Shown: piece by piece, positions 19,261 to 32,000 of the stretch
Numbering within the stretch: position 1 is the stretch's first letter
How the letters are laid out: the number at the start of each line of letters is the position of its first letter
Assembly: GCA_034190875.2 (NCBI GenBank)
Contig: CM067349.1
Coordinates: forward strand, 6,392,505 to 6,456,504
Length of the DNA stretch: 64,000 nucleotides
Reading direction: 5' to 3'
Source: Urechis unicinctus
Lineage: Eukaryota; Annelida; Polychaeta; Xenopneusta; Urechidae
The notes under the pieces: generated by a model
Databases searched by the model: none
What the model was told of the DNA's origin: nothing
What the model saw: only the letters and a program-made list of their open reading frames with translations
Made by a program: the position numbers and the translations under genes

Positions 19261-20539
19261 GATGTACTACCTGAATTAAAAAGGCTAATCCGAGCCGAAA
19301 AGGGCAAAGAAAAGTTGTTGTGAAAATGTTCCTTTCATAGCGCATGCGCAGCGCGGTACAATTGGGAGCATGCATTAATTTTTTTATTTTTTTGGTCATC
19401 GAAGTTATCGCGCCCATAAGCAAATAAAAGGGTGACAATTTTGTTCATAGTTTATTGAATAATAGTTCTTCTGAGGGTTCTATGGGTGGTGGCCTCGTTT
19501 AGGTTATAAGGAAGTGTTAACATTTTCCAAGGATCACCGACGGATGTCATCAGAAGACAACATGTCAAGAGCCGAGTCTTCAATCTTCGTAGAATTTCGC
19601 AATCATGAGAAATGTAAAATTATAAATTACTGATAGTTTAACTTGCAAGATGTAAAAAAACCCATAGATTGGCTAGATTGGCGCTTGCATTGTCCTTGTG
19701 GATATTTGGCACGACTGTAATCTTTAATCATGTTCGTGCATCCCCTCAATGTCTCAGTGAGCATCCAGTTTTGTTTCACATATTTCAAGACAAGATGGCA
19801 TTAATTTCATACATATAAACCTCTTCTGTCTCCCTTGAAACGTATTTTAATATTTGTTGAAGCGTATAGTACCACTTGTGCTCGATGGGATTCGATATAT
19901 CTTGATTAATCAGTCGATCATGCCTATTAAAAGGAGATTTTGAATGAATAATAGGATTTGTTAAGTTCAATATTCACAGATTAACTCATCCGTTATACTG
20001 TCTGCCAATCGACTCTCATACGGGGTTATCGTTTCACATATCATTCCCAATGAGAGTAGATTAACTTCTTATATGATATTCTATATCCTTATTTTGTTTC
20101 ATATCTTAAGCATTTGTTATCCGCATATATGCGGGAAATAGAAATCGCATTGATGTACATGATTTTACGCCTACTTTTATAAGAATTTTGTATACATGAT
20201 GAAAAGTACTGGTTTGTTTGTCCATACCAGGGAGGTTTATCGTATCCGTTCATGTCATCAGAAAAGTGATTTCTTGTGCGCGACCGCTGTTTTTCTGTTG
20301 ACGTTCTTATACTTAACGATGACATCCATTATTTCGTAAAACAAATGGACAATAATTAAATTGACATCTGGTTCGCCCGGGCCATTTACTTACTGAATCT
20401 GTCATCGTATCAATAGGCTGACAGGAGTGTCTTCCAGTAGCCAGAGGGCGCTACTGTCATCCTATGGCATACGCATGACCGGCGACTCCCAGTATCCTAT
20501 AGCATACGCTGACCCCAGTTGTATCGGGTGGGTGAACCC
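19261..20539. other. no recognisable gene; AT-rich spacer upstream of the KDZ gene
   Basis: Contains only short chance ORFs. A small direct repeat (ATCCTATxGCATACG) occurs near 20,458 and 20,493. The KDZ promoter should lie at the left end of this stretch, but no TATA box or initiator stands out. Confidence 0.4.
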
Positions 20540-23500
20540 AGGATCATTTAGATGACTGGGCGGCAGAGTGGATGGTTGTATGGACTTGGAGCATCAAAAT
20601 CCGTCTGGAACAAATGCTGCTTTACATAATTGCGCTTGAATTCAATGGTAGCCGCTGACAGGAAGATCAGTGGTTTAGGTCTACACTTAGAAACATTTGC
20701 CTGTCTTACCCCTTCGACATATATGATCTCATCAACATTATGCTTCATCATGGTATGCGTTATTTCATTTCATGTGACTATGTCCCCCCGCCTGTGAGGC
20801 TTGAAGGGGATTGGTGCGGGTATAATGGAGCCATTTTCTTTATAACCCGAATTTTTATCGATGATTAAAATCAATGTTATCGGCTGAAGGATTTGGGCCT
20901 TTTTCTCCTCATGGTGTAGTCAACTTATTTCACTCATGTCACAGCTTGATGTTCTGAATATGGCGTTCGGTAAAATGCTAGTGATTGACCCAGACAGCGG
21001 TTGTGGTGCTGTCATCATGTAGGTTTCAAAGGAATTATCTCTGTTATCAGCCAAAATGGTTGAGTTAATTTGGGTGTGTGCCTAACAGGAGTATAGAGAT
21101 TACTTATTCAGCCTATGGCAAGATCACATTAGCATAAGCATATGAGGTACCAAGCCTTAGGCGACCTAGACATCAACTAACATCAGTATTGGTGGATTTT
21201 AGATGTTGAAAAGTGTTATCAAAGTGCAATCATTACTACCATATCGACTCAAAATCACCCATCTCTTGGTGGCCTCGAGAAAGCAATAATGCCGCTGCTG
21301 TGGAGCGGTTAGCTGGTAACCTAGTTTTCGTTGGCGAAGATGATTATAAGCTAATGCAGTTGGGGTCAGACGTTTGTCCCTTTTTGTCCTGGCATATCAT
21401 AGTCAGTATATTGTGGTGTGACACGTGTCTGACCTATATCAGTCGTCTCTTGACAAGAGGTTCACCAGGTAAGTTGCATTCGGTGCCACCGGCAAACATC
21501 TGTGCATCTTTATTTGACTTTAGAGATAATAATAAATGAAGTCAGTGCAGATGTTCTTATGATGTGAAATGTTAATGTGGATTGAAACCCTTGATCCTCT
21601 CTGATGTAAATATATACTTATTTGGCCTAGTTCTACTGGTACTGACCTGGTTATTACAATGTTAACCACCCTGACTCGAACAACATCTTATTACAATATT
21701 GTCGCGGTAAGGCAAGGCAGGACCAAGCAAATATTCAACATGGGCTTCATTTTGACCAAAGATAAATAAAGGTTGCATACGCTTGTATGTCGTCACCACA
21801 GCCATGGATAAAAAAGGCTTAAAAGAACTCTCGGAATGCCACGCGCCAACAAGACAAATAAATAGCCGACAGAATGGCTGCTGCAAACGCGTCCACAAAT
21901 AACCCCATTTTGTGGAAGGAAGTTCGTAAGAAATTTAGCGCTTGTGGAAGATACTCATGATGAGGTTTATATGTGCCGCCTTTTAGGACAAATATTATAG
22001 ACTGTATAGATCCGTTTCATATAACGAGCTTGAAAACAGCGATCTTTACAGATCCATTTGTAAAGATGCCACATTATGCTGCAAAACGGGCACTTCTGAT
22101 CATGTCATAAACGTTTAGCAGATCGAATCCGCAACGCAAAACTTGAAACCAGACAAACCCGATGGTAATTCTGAAATCTGTTCAGATCGTATTAAGAATG
22201 CCTGCCAATAATTGATTGTTCATATCTCATTGTTGTTTTTGCATGCATATGCTCCACCGGGTATGCTGCATTCTATGCTGATAACTATACCAAAGAATAG
22301 AAATGAATAATTAAATTATAGTGATAATTTCAGGTCCATAGCAATCAGGAGTCTTTTGGGAAAATTACTTGATACTATTATTTTAACATTCCAGAGTGAC
22401 CACTAAAAACAGGCGATCTGCAATACGGTTTTAAACAGTCTTAGTGTACCACTCAATGTACGTTTGTTTTGCAAGAGATTGTTGATCACTTTGTATCGCA
22501 GGGTTAATCTTGTTTTGCAATTGTATTTGACGCATCTAAAGCGTTTCAATGTGATTATTGTAACTATTTTATTCGTTTCATTTTCGTTTTCGTGTGTGCT
22601 TTTGTTATTCTAGCTATTAATAGTGTTTCTGTACATCTGTGCTACGAAATAAAAATCATTATTATTATTATTAAAGGACTATGATATGCACAACGCATGA
22701 ATAATATGACGTAATTGTATTGGATACTCGGTAATACACATATGCTTGCAGCTCACACTCTTTGTCGCCTTCATTTAGGTCGTGCTTGGTTTAAGTCTGC
22801 CATTTTACTAATGCATACGTTCTAACCAAGTTAAACCTCCTTGACGAAGTCATATCATGTTCCAGATTTTACAAATGCTATAGACAATATGCCTCTGTAG
22901 AATCTTAAATACATAAAATGCTTCTCTCCGAATTTATGTAGTCTGCAGCTGGTAATATAAAGTGATAACAACATTCTATGAATTGTAGAATTACTAATAT
23001 CTATGTCGCGGACAGAATACAGCAAAGACTTGCCTTATCCTATTAGTGACTTGTTGCTCAAGAAAGCCTCTCAAAAAATTGAAATACGTCGATATACAAA
23101 GAAGCGTTACATTAATGTTCGCATCACAACACAACAGATAAGTATGCTATCCTATTAACACCTTTTCAAATTTGACAACCATACCTTCCTTACAACACTA
23201 TTGACAATCTCACAAAACTTCCCATGGCGAATTATCACACATGGAGCAACACATCAGTTTGATATCATACATTCAAAAGCTCACGTTTCGGGTAATTTCA
23301 TTTTTCCCCGTTAGCACTCTGGTGGAACTAAGCCTGCAAGACATAAAGTGGGTTGCAGCTATTCAGCTGTAATTCAGAGCTAACTAATTGCATTGATCCA
23401 ATCCGCCGTTCTATGGTTATATAAGATAATATCACATGAATCAATCCCTGCTTGGTATTCATTAGTGCCCTTGATTGTGTTTGTCGTGTAGAGCACTTAC

Positions 23501-25135
23501 TGAGTCTGGTCCAATCCATTTATTGCAAATATATTCTGCTAGCATCGCCAGTTCTTCTGATAAATTGTCTCGGCTCAATGATGTACATTTGAAATCGTAC
23601 AAGAACTCACATTTAGTTAAAGCAATGTAATTTTCAATTAAATCACATATTATGGTACACAATATATATGTCAAAGCTGGTTGACATAAACAATGAGTTG
23701 GGCTACCTACCAGGTATGTTAAGTTGAGGTATATGGATGAGGGCGACAGCACAGGGACCAGAGACAGTGTTTGCACCGCACAATCATACACATTATGGAA
23801 TATACATGCGTGCGCGCGTGTGCATATGTATATGCGAGCATGTGTATGTGCGTGTGCATAAGCAAATGGGAAATGTTTACATTATATTATGATTAACAAA
23901 CCTGCGCCTGATCGTCGATGCTGATTGCATTCATCCTACACATTTGTCTCTTTGAGGATAAGAATTATTCACAACCGATTGTATGTACTGTCAGTTGTTT
24001 ACGTTGACTGTAAGGGACCACACTGAAAGCAGTTAAACTAACGAACATTGGATTTATGGATGGCAAGTGATATGATTCAAGCATATTCCACTTAATCTCT
24101 CCACAAGCTGTATATTATCAGATTGCAGTTGCAAGTACCGATAGTGCCTTTGTTGTAAGTACGTCATATTTTATTTGAGGTCACCGATCTAGCATTAAGC
24201 AAACCGATAAAGCTTTTTACAATAAAGCCTACAAACATAGCCACGTTCCAACATTATCCATTCTAATGCTAGTAGCTGTCGATATATTCGCAAACGAGTT
24301 ATGTCAATATAACGACATCATAGGAGTAAACACCCCCTCCCTAGATGGTTACCTTGATACACCAGGTACCGTTTTACCAACCACGTTGATGTGATAGCTT
24401 TCCCTTGGTATGCAGCATGACATAGCTGACATACATCTACCTTTAAATATATGATTCTTGGGGAAATAGTTGCATCATATTTATTGATGACCCATTGTTG
24501 TACATTTCTGGAACAATAGGTTTATACCATTAAATCGTTTTTCTATCACGATATTCGCTTTTTGCAAGCAACGATATTACTCCACACTATCGTTATTATA
24601 TTCTCTTTTCATAACACGTAGCCTCAAGGGAAGTGTGATGATCAACGCACACAGATAACTACCGTTTTTGAGCAGTCATCATTACTAGGAACATTTATGG
24701 CCTAGCCTGCAATGACCTTAAACCCAAATCAGAAAAGCATCCTTATTGCATAACCTTCCAGGGAAGTGCGACGATCTACGCATAGCGATTACTGCTTTGT
24801 TTGCGATATCATCATAACTAAGAATATTTATGGCATTGTAAGCTTGTATAAGGCGACGAGGAATGGCAAATTGAGCAAAGTGTTAATTTACCCAGCCATT
24901 AATGTTCAACTTTGCTCCGTCGAAGGCGGATGTTTTAGTTGTTGCTTTTATTTTTGCTTTGACAATATACCAGGCTTTCAAAATAAAATAACTGTACCTT
25001 TTGGATGTAATTGTCAGTTATAGCGCATCTTATGAGAAATAGATACATCGATAAATGGATCATTTGTGCGGTCAAACGGAAGCCTATGTAGCCCACAGTT
25101 ACCACCCCTGTTATCACAGAAGAGACGCCCGCTTA
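20540..25135 (-). repeat. left inverted arm of a composite repeat
   Basis: Read on the minus strand, this segment follows the order of DNA to the right of 29,057. The stretches 25,135-24,900 match about 29,090-29,350; 24,430-24,270 match 30,580-30,730; 23,560-23,330 match 31,550-31,770; 22,860-22,740 match 32,040-32,170; 21,730-21,660 match 34,390-34,440; 21,610-21,470 match 35,540-35,680; and 21,390-20,540 match 41,830-42,710. Matches range from near identical (24,270-24,430) to diverged. It is shorter than the right-hand counterpart, so either this arm lost DNA or the other gained it. No genes. Confidence 0.8.
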
Positions 25136-26100
25136 TCAGGTAGACATTGAATTGAAGGAACTGATATTTACACGTCTCAGTGTAAATACTGCCGGCTGAC
25201 AGCTGTCAATTCGGCCGCCGCTACTTCATGACATCGCATCATTGAGTCACAGTACACAGAGAGTAACTTAGTGAATCCCAAATATTGCAGCCATCAGCCA
25301 TCATACATACATAAACAAATGAGTACCTTAGATGATATATATCCTGTATCTCAAAATACAGCACCTGTACCTGGGCTTACATCACATGAGGATATAAAAT
25401 GCTTTCTCCGTGATATTGAGATTCCAATCGTTGCTTGCGCGGCCATACACAGACTATAGTGTGCTCTAAGTAGAACACAACTCGTCAGAAAAAAAGGGAC
25501 CGAAAGTTCCATTCCGCTCACTTTAATCGTTTAATTATCTACGCCAATGAATACTTGATCAATAAAGCCACAGTAAACCACTCCATAATAACAGCAGTAT
25601 TGCCTTATCAAGGCTACAACGAGATGACCTGGTCTCATAACTGGTATTAGTGATTAACATGATAGAGGCTGCTATCGACGAATGGGTGATTTTAAGTCGA
25701 GACAGCCTATACGATATATCTTTGATACCCCTTTATGAGCATTTTAACACTGACGATATTCAATGGCTGTTGACGTCTAGGTCACCTCGGGTGTTTAAAA
25801 TGCATATACTCGTGTTATCTTGTCGAAAGCCGGATATATATACTTTGAACCGATGTCTTCCCCTGTAAGACCAACACTTTCATTAACTGAACCAAGGCCA
25901 TACCACCATATATTCGATTCGTGCATACTGTAACGTTGCAAAGATAAAATTCTTATTACTTCACCATAGTTTTCATATAATCTCATTGCATAAAACGTAG
26001 CCTCATGGGAATTGCGATGATCCACGCACAAAGATTGCTGCAGTGTTTGCGCAGTCATCAATACTGGGAACATTTATGGCCTTACCTGTCGTGACCTAAA
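24586..26100 (+). repeat. three direct copies of a short repeat (about 100-140 bp)
   Basis: Copies at 24,586-24,726, 24,742-24,838 and 25,980-26,100 share a CATAAxxCGTAGCCTCAxGGGAA core and end in an ACATTTATGGCCT-like sequence. The first two are adjacent, and the third lies past the end of the inverted arm. This is probably an older tandem unit or small element. Confidence 0.65.
25500..25800 (+). repeat. diverged copy of the 2-kb sub-repeat start module
   Basis: Contains GATTAACATGATAGAGGCTG, GGGTGATTTTAAGTCGAGAC and GACGTCTAGGTCACC, in the same order as the module at 41,980-42,110. The short ORF here is a by-product. A similar fragment lies at 35,940-36,080. Confidence 0.6.
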
Positions 26101-26154
26101 ACCAAAACAAGATTGTCGTCTTGAAGATGTTGGCCAGACCCCTTACAAAATCCA

Positions 26155-26454
26155 GTGAACTGTTTCGAGGCAACACGGGGCAAAAGTCGGCATAAACAGA
26201 TGCGTTGCATCTTTGCAAATTGCGCTAAGTCTCCCAGGACGTACGTCTGCTCTCACCAGCCAAGAAATTCTATACACGATATATCATCGACACAGGGCAC
26301 TGTTCCGCAAAGGCCTCGACATTCTGCATGTGACCAAGTTGGCAGAGATACACGGCCCTCATTCTATTCAGCCGGTGAATGCAGTGGCGCTGGTGATATG
26401 CGCAGTACAATCAACAAGTCAAAACCACGGTTCAGAAAGAAGTGGCATGATCAG
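26155..26454 (+). pseudogene. 5' exon of an unidentified gene in the repeat core
   Basis: A long open stretch ends at a perfect CAG/GTAAGA donor in phase 0 (last residues INKSKPRFRKKWHDQ). Two frames are open across it. The other frame carries the more protein-like LTSQEILYTIYHRHRALF and KGLDILHVTKLAEIHG, so an indel inside the exon is likely. I do not recognise the family. The exon start is not fixed. Confidence 0.4.
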
Positions 26455-26673
26455 GTAAGAACTGATCTGGTTGGTAGAGTATCGCTTGTAAACTGAACGC
26501 ACATTTGAGAGTGTTTTTCCGCTTATATTTAAAAATATCTCCTCTTTGCCATCAAAGTATACACACTTTTCACAGAAGTGAACATGCACTTAGGGGAATA
26601 ACATCAGATGATTTTAAAATTAAAATAACACACGCGCAGCAAACATGAGATGTTCTAAGCGCTTTCCTTTCAG

Positions 26674-26973
26674 CAACGGAGGAAAATCCCCCACGCCCTA
26701 CAAGCACTTGAAGCACACATGGCTGAGATTCATATCCATAATGAAACTAGACTAGATTACGGGCTGCGTCTACAAGCAGAAGGAAGCTTATTGCCAAACA
26801 GGACGTTGACATAGACGGTTTCTTGGAAACGCTCTCAGAGGAAATGAAAGCAGAATCAAATACACCCGCCCAAACTGTGGGTGGAAATGATGGATAACGC
26901 CAAGGACGAGTTTGAGGTCGATGAACATCCACAACAACTATACTTATCACCGCAGCCGACGGCAGCCAATTGA
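26674..26973 (+). pseudogene. 3' exon of the same gene, two small frame lesions
   Basis: The CTTTCCTTTCAG acceptor is excellent, and the phase fits the donor at 26,455. The frame reads QRRKIPHALQALEAHMAEIH, breaks at a 5-bp tandem duplication (CTAGA twice, 26,747-26,756), continues DVDIDGFLETLSEEMKAE, breaks again at a three-G run (26,879-26,881) and ends DNAKDEFEVDEHPQQ with TGA at 26,971-26,973. The product is helical and charged, like a coiled-coil tail of a transposon protein. No known domain. It lies 390 bp upstream of the THAP ORF on the same strand. Confidence 0.55.
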
Positions 26974-27288
26974 GCTCATCGCCGAAAATGGTCACGTTTG
27001 GTAGAAACCCTGCAGTTGCCCCAATCCAGGCAGGTTCATATTCATAAGGGAGTCACACAAAACCAACCAACTGTTCGGTTGTTTGTGCAGTCGTGCGAGC
27101 TGTCCTGGTGAGCTTTGTGAAACTAACTTCTGTTGAGTTCCGGTTTGACGCGCTCGTTCTCACAACCCGGCTGTCTGCTTTCTAACAGATCGTCTCGCTG
27201 TGTAAAGCGAATAATGCTGAAAGGTTCAACGTAGAACCTGAGCAGAAATTGTGCGTTACGTCGTGTGGGCCAAGGTATAAACACTTCG

Positions 27289-27295
27289 TCTATAT
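27289..27295 (+). promoter_or_regulatory. candidate TATA box of the THAP gene
   Basis: TATATAG lies about 70 bases before the THAP start codon, leaving room for a short leader. It is plausible but unproven. Confidence 0.35.
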
Positions 27296-27364
27296 AGAAG
27301 CGAATCAAAATTCATATTTGCATGTAAAGTGCAAGGCGAATAAAGTGCATACTCGAATATCGTT

Positions 27365-27685
27365 ATGTCTCTGGGACTCAAGTCAGCAGGTAACCACTGC
27401 TATGCGATGAGTTGCGCCCACAAGAGTTCATTAGCGGATTGCAAGTTCTATTCCTTTCCCAGCAACACGTACTGGAGAAAGACTTGGAAGATAGCTGTCA
27501 ACAGGCTTGCTGTTGATGAGCATGGCAGAGAAATGTATGAAAAGTTGTGGTCACCTACAAAGCATCAAAGGCTGTGCTCTTGTCACTTCTCGCTAGCTCC
27601 TAGCTCCCAAAAAATATTCGGATGGAATCATGTCAAGCAAGACTTGCTTTCCAAACGGAAATCACCTACCCGGAGAAAGACATAA
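27365..27685 (+). CDS. THAP-domain (C2CH zinc finger) protein
   Basis: 106 residues, one open frame from ATG to TAA, no lesion. THAP signature: Cys12-x4-Cys17, then 53 residues, Cys71-x2-His74, followed by Phe. Conserved positions include FYSFP (28-32), a Trp in YWRKTW, the Pro in WSPTKH and RLCS before the last Cys-His pair. THAP domains bind DNA site-specifically and form the N-terminus of P-element-type transposases and of many host regulators. The tail is short and basic (KRKSPTRRK), so there is no catalytic domain in this ORF. Beyond the stop the same frame stays open for another 46 codons, and an exon-like segment lies at 27,853-27,913. The gene may once have been longer. It sits between inverted repeat arms, which suits a transposon origin. 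Confidence 0.85.
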   Translation: MSLGLKSAGNHCYAMSCAHKSSLADCKFYSFPSNTYWRKTWKIAVNRLAVDEHGREMYEKLWSPTKHQRLCSCHFSLAPSSQKIFGWNHVKQDLLSKRKSPTRRKT

Positions 27686-27852
27686 AAAGTCCGAAACAGG
27701 ACTATCACTGTTTTGGAGCCATCCAAAGTTTATCAACAAGATATACAGCACAAATATAAAGCCAGAAATTTATATTTGAAAACAATGCATATTTCACATT
27801 TACAATCTGTCATGATCAATGTGATTAATTGACAGTATCATATGTGTTTAAG

Positions 27853-27913
27853 GCAGAAGAATCCATTCAAGAGTTCTCACCAGTTGAGGAAATTGAGGCA
27901 GCTGAAGTGAGCA
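27853..27913 (+). other. possible exon downstream of the THAP ORF
   Basis: An acceptor-like TTTAAGGCAG precedes an acidic open stretch (SIQEFSPVEEIEAAE) that ends at a GTGAGC donor. The composition is typical of linkers after THAP domains. No further exon could be joined to it. The DNA from 27,914 to 28,780 has only weak ORFs. Confidence 0.3.
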
Positions 27914-28784
27914 TGAAGACTCTCTAGAACATCTTAGTGTAAAAGGCTGTGCGTTGCAATGAAATACTTTTGCATCAATTTCATTGTTCTTAGTGGTATT
28001 TGCTTATATGTTGAAAATATTTTAAAATAATGATGGTAAACAATTTGTGAACAAAGATCTGAACATTGACATTGTTACAGGGACTGTTATGTAACAGTGA
28101 ATTCTGACCATGACTACATGCAAACACTGAGGGCTGGTTGTTTGGGCTTCTACATTGGGCAACCTCATTGGCACACACCCTCGATTTGAAGATATGATGA
28201 AGGAGTCCAGAAATGGAAGAAAAGAGCAAGATGTTTTAGTTTGAACCTTACCAAGGAAAACTTTTGACCTATTACATGGTATTCTATCATATGAAATATT
28301 CAGTTTTTCGCTTCCTGGAAGATAAGAGGGCCTGCTATGAGGGCAATCTAGGAATTGAAGAATTTGGACTGAAGTATCCATGTTATCTTAACACACCCTA
28401 TCTCTATATTGTTATACTCCCTGATGACTCAATGATTTGGTTTGTATATAGGGTAAAGCATTACCTCCTAGTCAATTAATTCTTGGCACTAGCCAAAAGG
28501 GTCTCCAGAACCCACCGCGTGGCAGGCATTGTGGCTTACAAAAAGAGCGAATGCAGACCACCCCGGTCAACCTTCCGAATGAGACTCACTATAACTGTTC
28601 CAATACGGGCAATATGGGATGTTGAGCCCAATGGACTAATACAAAAGACCTTAACAATAAAGGCCTGCTACCAAGGCAACATGCAATAACAAAGGCTATT
28701 ATTCTACGGTATATTATAAGGACTAAATAAGAAAAGTTACCCTTCAATGAATTAAACTATGGCAGGAAACGGAGTTTCACACAT

Positions 28785-28850
28785 TTTGAAGAAACCGGGT
28801 ATCAATCCCGGTACCTCTCACATGCTTGTGATTTGCCAATATTTTGATAG
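28785..28850 (-). repeat. tRNA-Ala-like 3' half (pseudogene or SINE fragment)
   Basis: The minus strand shows an AAGCATGTGAGAGGT stretch followed by a perfect T-arm shape (five-base stem CCGGG/CCCGG around a seven-base loop, 28,795-28,811). This resembles the anticodon-to-T-arm part of animal tRNA-Ala. No D-arm or matching acceptor stem is upstream, so it is a fragment. Confidence 0.4.
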
Positions 28851-29056
28851 TAGTTTATGAACAATAGTGGTCATGTGGCAGATCCCATTCTGCTGCACAA
28901 TGCTCGCGACACCAGGCATACTGATGGTTGCGAACGCAAAGGAACTGATTAGTCGTCATCCTAAATATGTTATGCATTCGATGTGGCTACACATACATGT
29001 TATGGGCTCATAATATTTGCATTATTAAATGGTGGCACTGTTCAAGATCGCGAGCG

Positions 29057-32000
29057 CTCAGTCACGAGGTAAAATCAACTCTCTGTATCGCTGCTTGCCA
29101 GATAAGCAGACCACTCTTTAGATACAGGTAATCAGTTAACTCTACCACGAGTATGGTGGTGGCATTTATAGGCTGTATGTAAGCTTTAAAGTTACTACAG
29201 ACAACACTATACCATTTTACTGCAAGTTCAATAGACAACAAATCTTTTCGGAATTGATACATTTATCTTCGTATCTAGTGGTTGTAACATCTGCGATAAA
29301 TAGAAATAACAGCCACAAAGTGCCTTATTTGGATAACCTTTTATATTGTGACGCCAAAATAAAAATAAAAGCAGTAATGACTGGGTTTAAGGGGCTGAGC
29401 CTAGATGACACGTGCTCAATGTTTGTGTCGTATTGTGTCAATCCTAAATAATTCAAATCAATTTCTATGATGCAAGGTGTACGGTATAGTCAATCAAATA
29501 TGGTGCCCATACGCTACTTCAGGGTACTAATAAGCGAGTAATGGGTAGGGCGTTGTTTGATGTTTAACCACAAATCCTTTCCATGCTAATGAAATATACT
29601 GCTCAGCTATCGTGATCGTCCGCATATGTTTATCTACTTATTCATGAACCAAGAGTTGAGAGTACATCAATCAATAGTTCATTATATTTAACGCCACCCA
29701 CGTAACTGGCGAAAGCGTGAACTTATCAATATCTGAACTCTGGTCGATTTATCTGGGACAAGTAATAAATCAAGAAACAGCACATGTTTTTGGTTCATGT
29801 AATAGCAACGCAGTACTGTAGCGCTTTTCTGAACGCTGGCTGGGCTATGTTAAGTAAATCAATTGCTGGAAAAGGATTGTGCTTGCATTATATCCGTTTT
29901 GTTTGTGTGTGTTGTGCTTCAACCGTCATAATTCCAACAATCACCTTGACGCAATGTATGTGGCACAATCCATAAATTATATAGGTTATACTCACTATTT
30001 TTTAACTTGAACTAAACAGCTGTCTTTTAAGCGTTCACCTATTCATAAAAGAGGGGTGGCCCATTTACCTTGGACAAATACGGTTAAGTTAAATCTTGGA
30101 GATCTATGCAAGCAGCAATACATATATTTGGCCTCTGTGATAGCGACAAAGATGGGTCAATCGTTTGCTGCCGTAAGCTATATTAGTTTTTTATGATAAT
30201 CTTATTTGTAGGCTCATGTTTATTCATCTCCTTCGATGACATTCTATGACATTCTAGCAACATTGGCTGTGTTAATAAGAAAAGTTATATTTGAACGAGT
30301 AAAACAATTGGTCATACACAAATATAATATAACTGTACGGCAAAGGCTATAATCAGATATTGTAGGGTAAATATAAGTTCATTGTATTGATTTCTCACAA
30401 CTCTTGCCATTAAAGCAAGTAATGAAAATAACAATTGTTTGTGATTGTATGCAAGTCGCTATTGTCAATGAACAACAAGAGTTGTAGAAATGGGAGACAC
30501 TGAGGCAATGATGCTAGTGTGAATGTGTTCATGCACTTCATTTGTCAGCTGAATTTACAGCTGTTTCGAAAGCACCAGCATTGGTAGATGTATGTCAGTT
30601 ATGTCATGCTGCATACCAAGGGAAAACTATCACATCAACGTGGTTGGTAAAACGGTACTGGTGTATCAAGGCAACCATCTAGGGAGGGGGTGTTTACTCC
30701 TATGATGTCATTATATTGACAAGAATATATAGGCAGTTTTACATTGCTAAAATTAACATGGATTATGTTGCAATGTGGCCACTCTATGGATGGCTTTGAT
30801 GTAATAAGCTTTATCAATTTCCATAATGCAAGTGGAATATACTTAAGTCATATCATTTGTCATCCGCCAATGCAATGTTCGTTCGTTTATCTGCTTTCCA
30901 GTGTTGTTCCCTACGGTGAACAAATCCATTGAACAGTGCATACAACGGTAAGATAATAGAGCCTATTATAAATGATATCAGACACAAATATGCTGGCTGA
31001 ATGCAACTAGTCATCAGCGAGCATGCGAAGTGACTACCTCAATATACAACAATTAATGCCGGCTTGCATTATTAACGAATTTATTACAAGGTAATGTAAA
31101 CAATGGCCATATGCTTTAGCACAAACACATGCTCGCATACACACACATACACACGCGTGCGCGTGCACGCACACGCGCATGCATACATTTACATGATGTG
31201 TATGATTGTGCGGTACAAACTCACTCACTGGTCCCTGTTTTGTCGCCCTCGCCAATAAACCTCACCTTAACATATCTTGTGAGTAGCGAAATACATTGTT
31301 TATAACAACCAGCTTTGCATAGTTTACCTTTTGTAAACAATGAATTGAAACGGTTGGGGCATTGCCACGTAAAGACTCTCAACAAACATGTTTCCATGAA
31401 AATAGATGTATCAACAGGTAAATTGAAAAGTGTATGCTTTAATTGAATGTGAGTTCTTGTACGATTTCAAATGTACAAAACTGAGGCAGTGACTAGTGAC
31501 ATAAAACGTGCTGTTTAAGCCCCAGCCGCGACTATTCATCTGAAGAACTGGCAGAATATATTTGCAATTAATGGATTGGATTAGTCTCAATGAGTGCTCT
31601 ACCCGACCAACACAATCAACGGCACTAATGAATACCAAGCAGGGATTTATTCATATGCTATTATCTTGTATAACCGTACAACGGCTGATTGGACCAATGC
31701 AATTAGTTTGCTCTGAATTACAGCTGAATAGCTCCAATCCACGTGTTGTCTTGCAGGCTCATTTTCACCAGAGTGTGTACGGGAAAAATAACAGTACGTG
31801 AAAAGTGAGCAGTAAATAGTCTTGGCTGTCTTGTGCTAATAGTACAAAGCAGGTCTATGCGTCACATGCTGCGTTCTTGTACGGGATATAGATATTAGTT
31901 ATTCTAAAAGTCATGGAATTTTGTTACTCACATAACCAGCTGTCGACTACATAAATATTGATGAAAGCATTTGGTGTATCGAAGATGCTTCATAGGCATA

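Noticed and set aside
28022-28381. 119-codon minus-strand ORF with a GTAAGG donor-like site
   Set aside because: No domain and no partner exon. ORFs of this length occur by chance elsewhere in this window.
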